A model generated the notes under the pieces. That model was not told where the DNA came from. It was given only the letters and a program-made list of their open reading frames with translations, and made no database searches. Below are positions 63,550-64,000 of a stretch of 64,000 bases of DNA, piece after piece (the stretch's first letter is position 1; each line of letters starts with the position of its first letter). The stretch lies in the NCBI GenBank assembly GCA_902712845.1, contig LR743504.1, positions 1,400,001 through 1,464,000 of the forward strand, read 5' to 3'. Position numbers and translations under genes: made by a program. Source of the DNA: Methylobacterium bullatum (GTDB lineage: Bacteria; Pseudomonadota; Alphaproteobacteria; Rhizobiales; Beijerinckiaceae).

Positions 63550-64000
63550 GGATGAGATCGGGGTAGATCGCCCGTATCAGGTCGCGTGCGGCATCCGGGG
63601 TGCGCGGGCCGAAGCCGAGGAGATAGAGGCCGTCCATGGCCACCAGGGCGTGCCTGGCGGCCGCCGGCACCTGGCCGAGGGCGGTGCCGGGGGCGAAGAT
63701 CGTCTCCGGGCTCGGAGCGTCGCCGCCGTTCCGCATCATCACCACGGCGTCGGGGGCGGCGGAGATGATCGCCTCGTCCGTCATCGGCTTGAAGCCCTCG
63801 ATGCCGGTGGCCGCGTTCTCCACCCCCGCCAGGGCCAGGATGCCGTCCGCCGTGCTGTTGCGGCCCCCGACCATGACGCGGCCGTTGGCTACCGACAGCA
63901 CGACGAGGGCTCTCGCCGGGCGGGTGATGCGGGCGCGCTGCTCGCTCAGCCCGGCGAATTGCGCGCGTACCTCCGCGGCGAGGGCGGCGGCCTCCCGTTC
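63542..64000 (-). CDS. hmuT: Heme ABC transporter substrate-binding protein (HmuT), 3' part
   Basis: The frame is open from the window edge to the stop at 63542, giving the last 152 residues of a periplasmic heme-binding protein. Visible features are ARALVVLSVANGRVMVGGRNSTADGILALAGVENAA, GFKPMTDEAIISAAPDAVVMM and a C-terminal FGPRTPDAARDLIRAIYP, all as in HmuT. An internal GTG at 63901 is not the real start. The N-terminus and any hmuS gene would lie beyond 64000. Confidence 0.85.
   Translation of the reverse strand, partial: EREAAALAAEVRAQFAGLSEQRARITRPARALVVLSVANGRVMVGGRNSTADGILALAGVENAATGIEGFKPMTDEAIISAAPDAVVMMRNGGDAPSPETIFAPGTALGQVPAAARHALVAMDGLYLLGFGPRTPDAARDLIRAIYPDLIRG

Overview
This is a high-GC chromosomal window (roughly 70% by eye) with densely packed, often overlapping genes (ATGA and GTGA junctions). 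It carries alphaproteobacterial features: duplicated TonB-dependent receptors, a UVDE repair enzyme, an MHYT-PAS-GGDEF-EAL protein, DUF3606, and REP-like palindromes. Together these suggest a Hyphomicrobiales bacterium, most likely Methylobacteriaceae. The organism is an inference; no rRNA, tRNA or CRISPR array was found.

Layout. (1) 1-8.5 kb is a glycosyltransferase locus: two GT4 genes on the minus strand, then a sucrose-phosphate-synthase-like GT fused to a HAD phosphatase, two paralogous GT2 enzymes around a MurG-like GT-B, and another GT4. (2) 9.1-11.5 kb encodes a large RTX protein with five 99-residue modules, followed by a terminator, short repeats and a candidate small RNA. (3) 12-17.1 kb holds small housekeeping or hypothetical genes: an MFS/AraC divergent pair, OmpA-like and exported proteins, and DUF3606. 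(4) 17.2-44.7 kb is a hydroxamate siderophore locus. An ornithine N5-monooxygenase and FhuC-type ATPase diverge from an MbtH protein and two NRPSs (FAAL-ACP-C-A-PCP-E-C-A-PCP, then C-A-PCP-TE). An IS110 element and a GNAT gene separate these from a siderophore-interacting reductase, EntS-like exporter, FhuD, double-length FhuB and a FhuA-like receptor. (5) 44.8-49 kb has a cobalamin riboswitch, a Zur-like palindrome, a second TonB receptor and a PepSY membrane protein. (6) 49.1-59 kb is mixed: cupin, c-di-GMP enzyme, MocR/PaiB/GNAT, an outer-membrane-like protein and UVDE. (7) 59.3 kb to the end is a heme uptake operon (hmuTUV and receptor), cut by the window edge.

How it works together. The intergenic region between the monooxygenase and mbtH has two opposed TAAAT-N16-CGT motifs, the iron-starvation box read by PvdS/RpoI-type sigma factors, so both biosynthetic arms are probably switched on together. 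The adenylation-domain signatures predict an acylated peptide with two N5-hydroxyornithine-type residues around threonine. The siderophore would leave through the EntS-like MFS protein. It would return through the FhuA-like receptor and FhuBCD, and iron would be released by the SIP-family reductase.

Quality caveat. Two adenylation domains about 7.8 kb apart are nearly identical. All eight frameshifts I detected in the window lie inside them, and all look like single-base losses, mostly in G/C runs. I read this as incomplete polishing of a repeat rather than gene decay, and annotate the NRPS genes as continuous.
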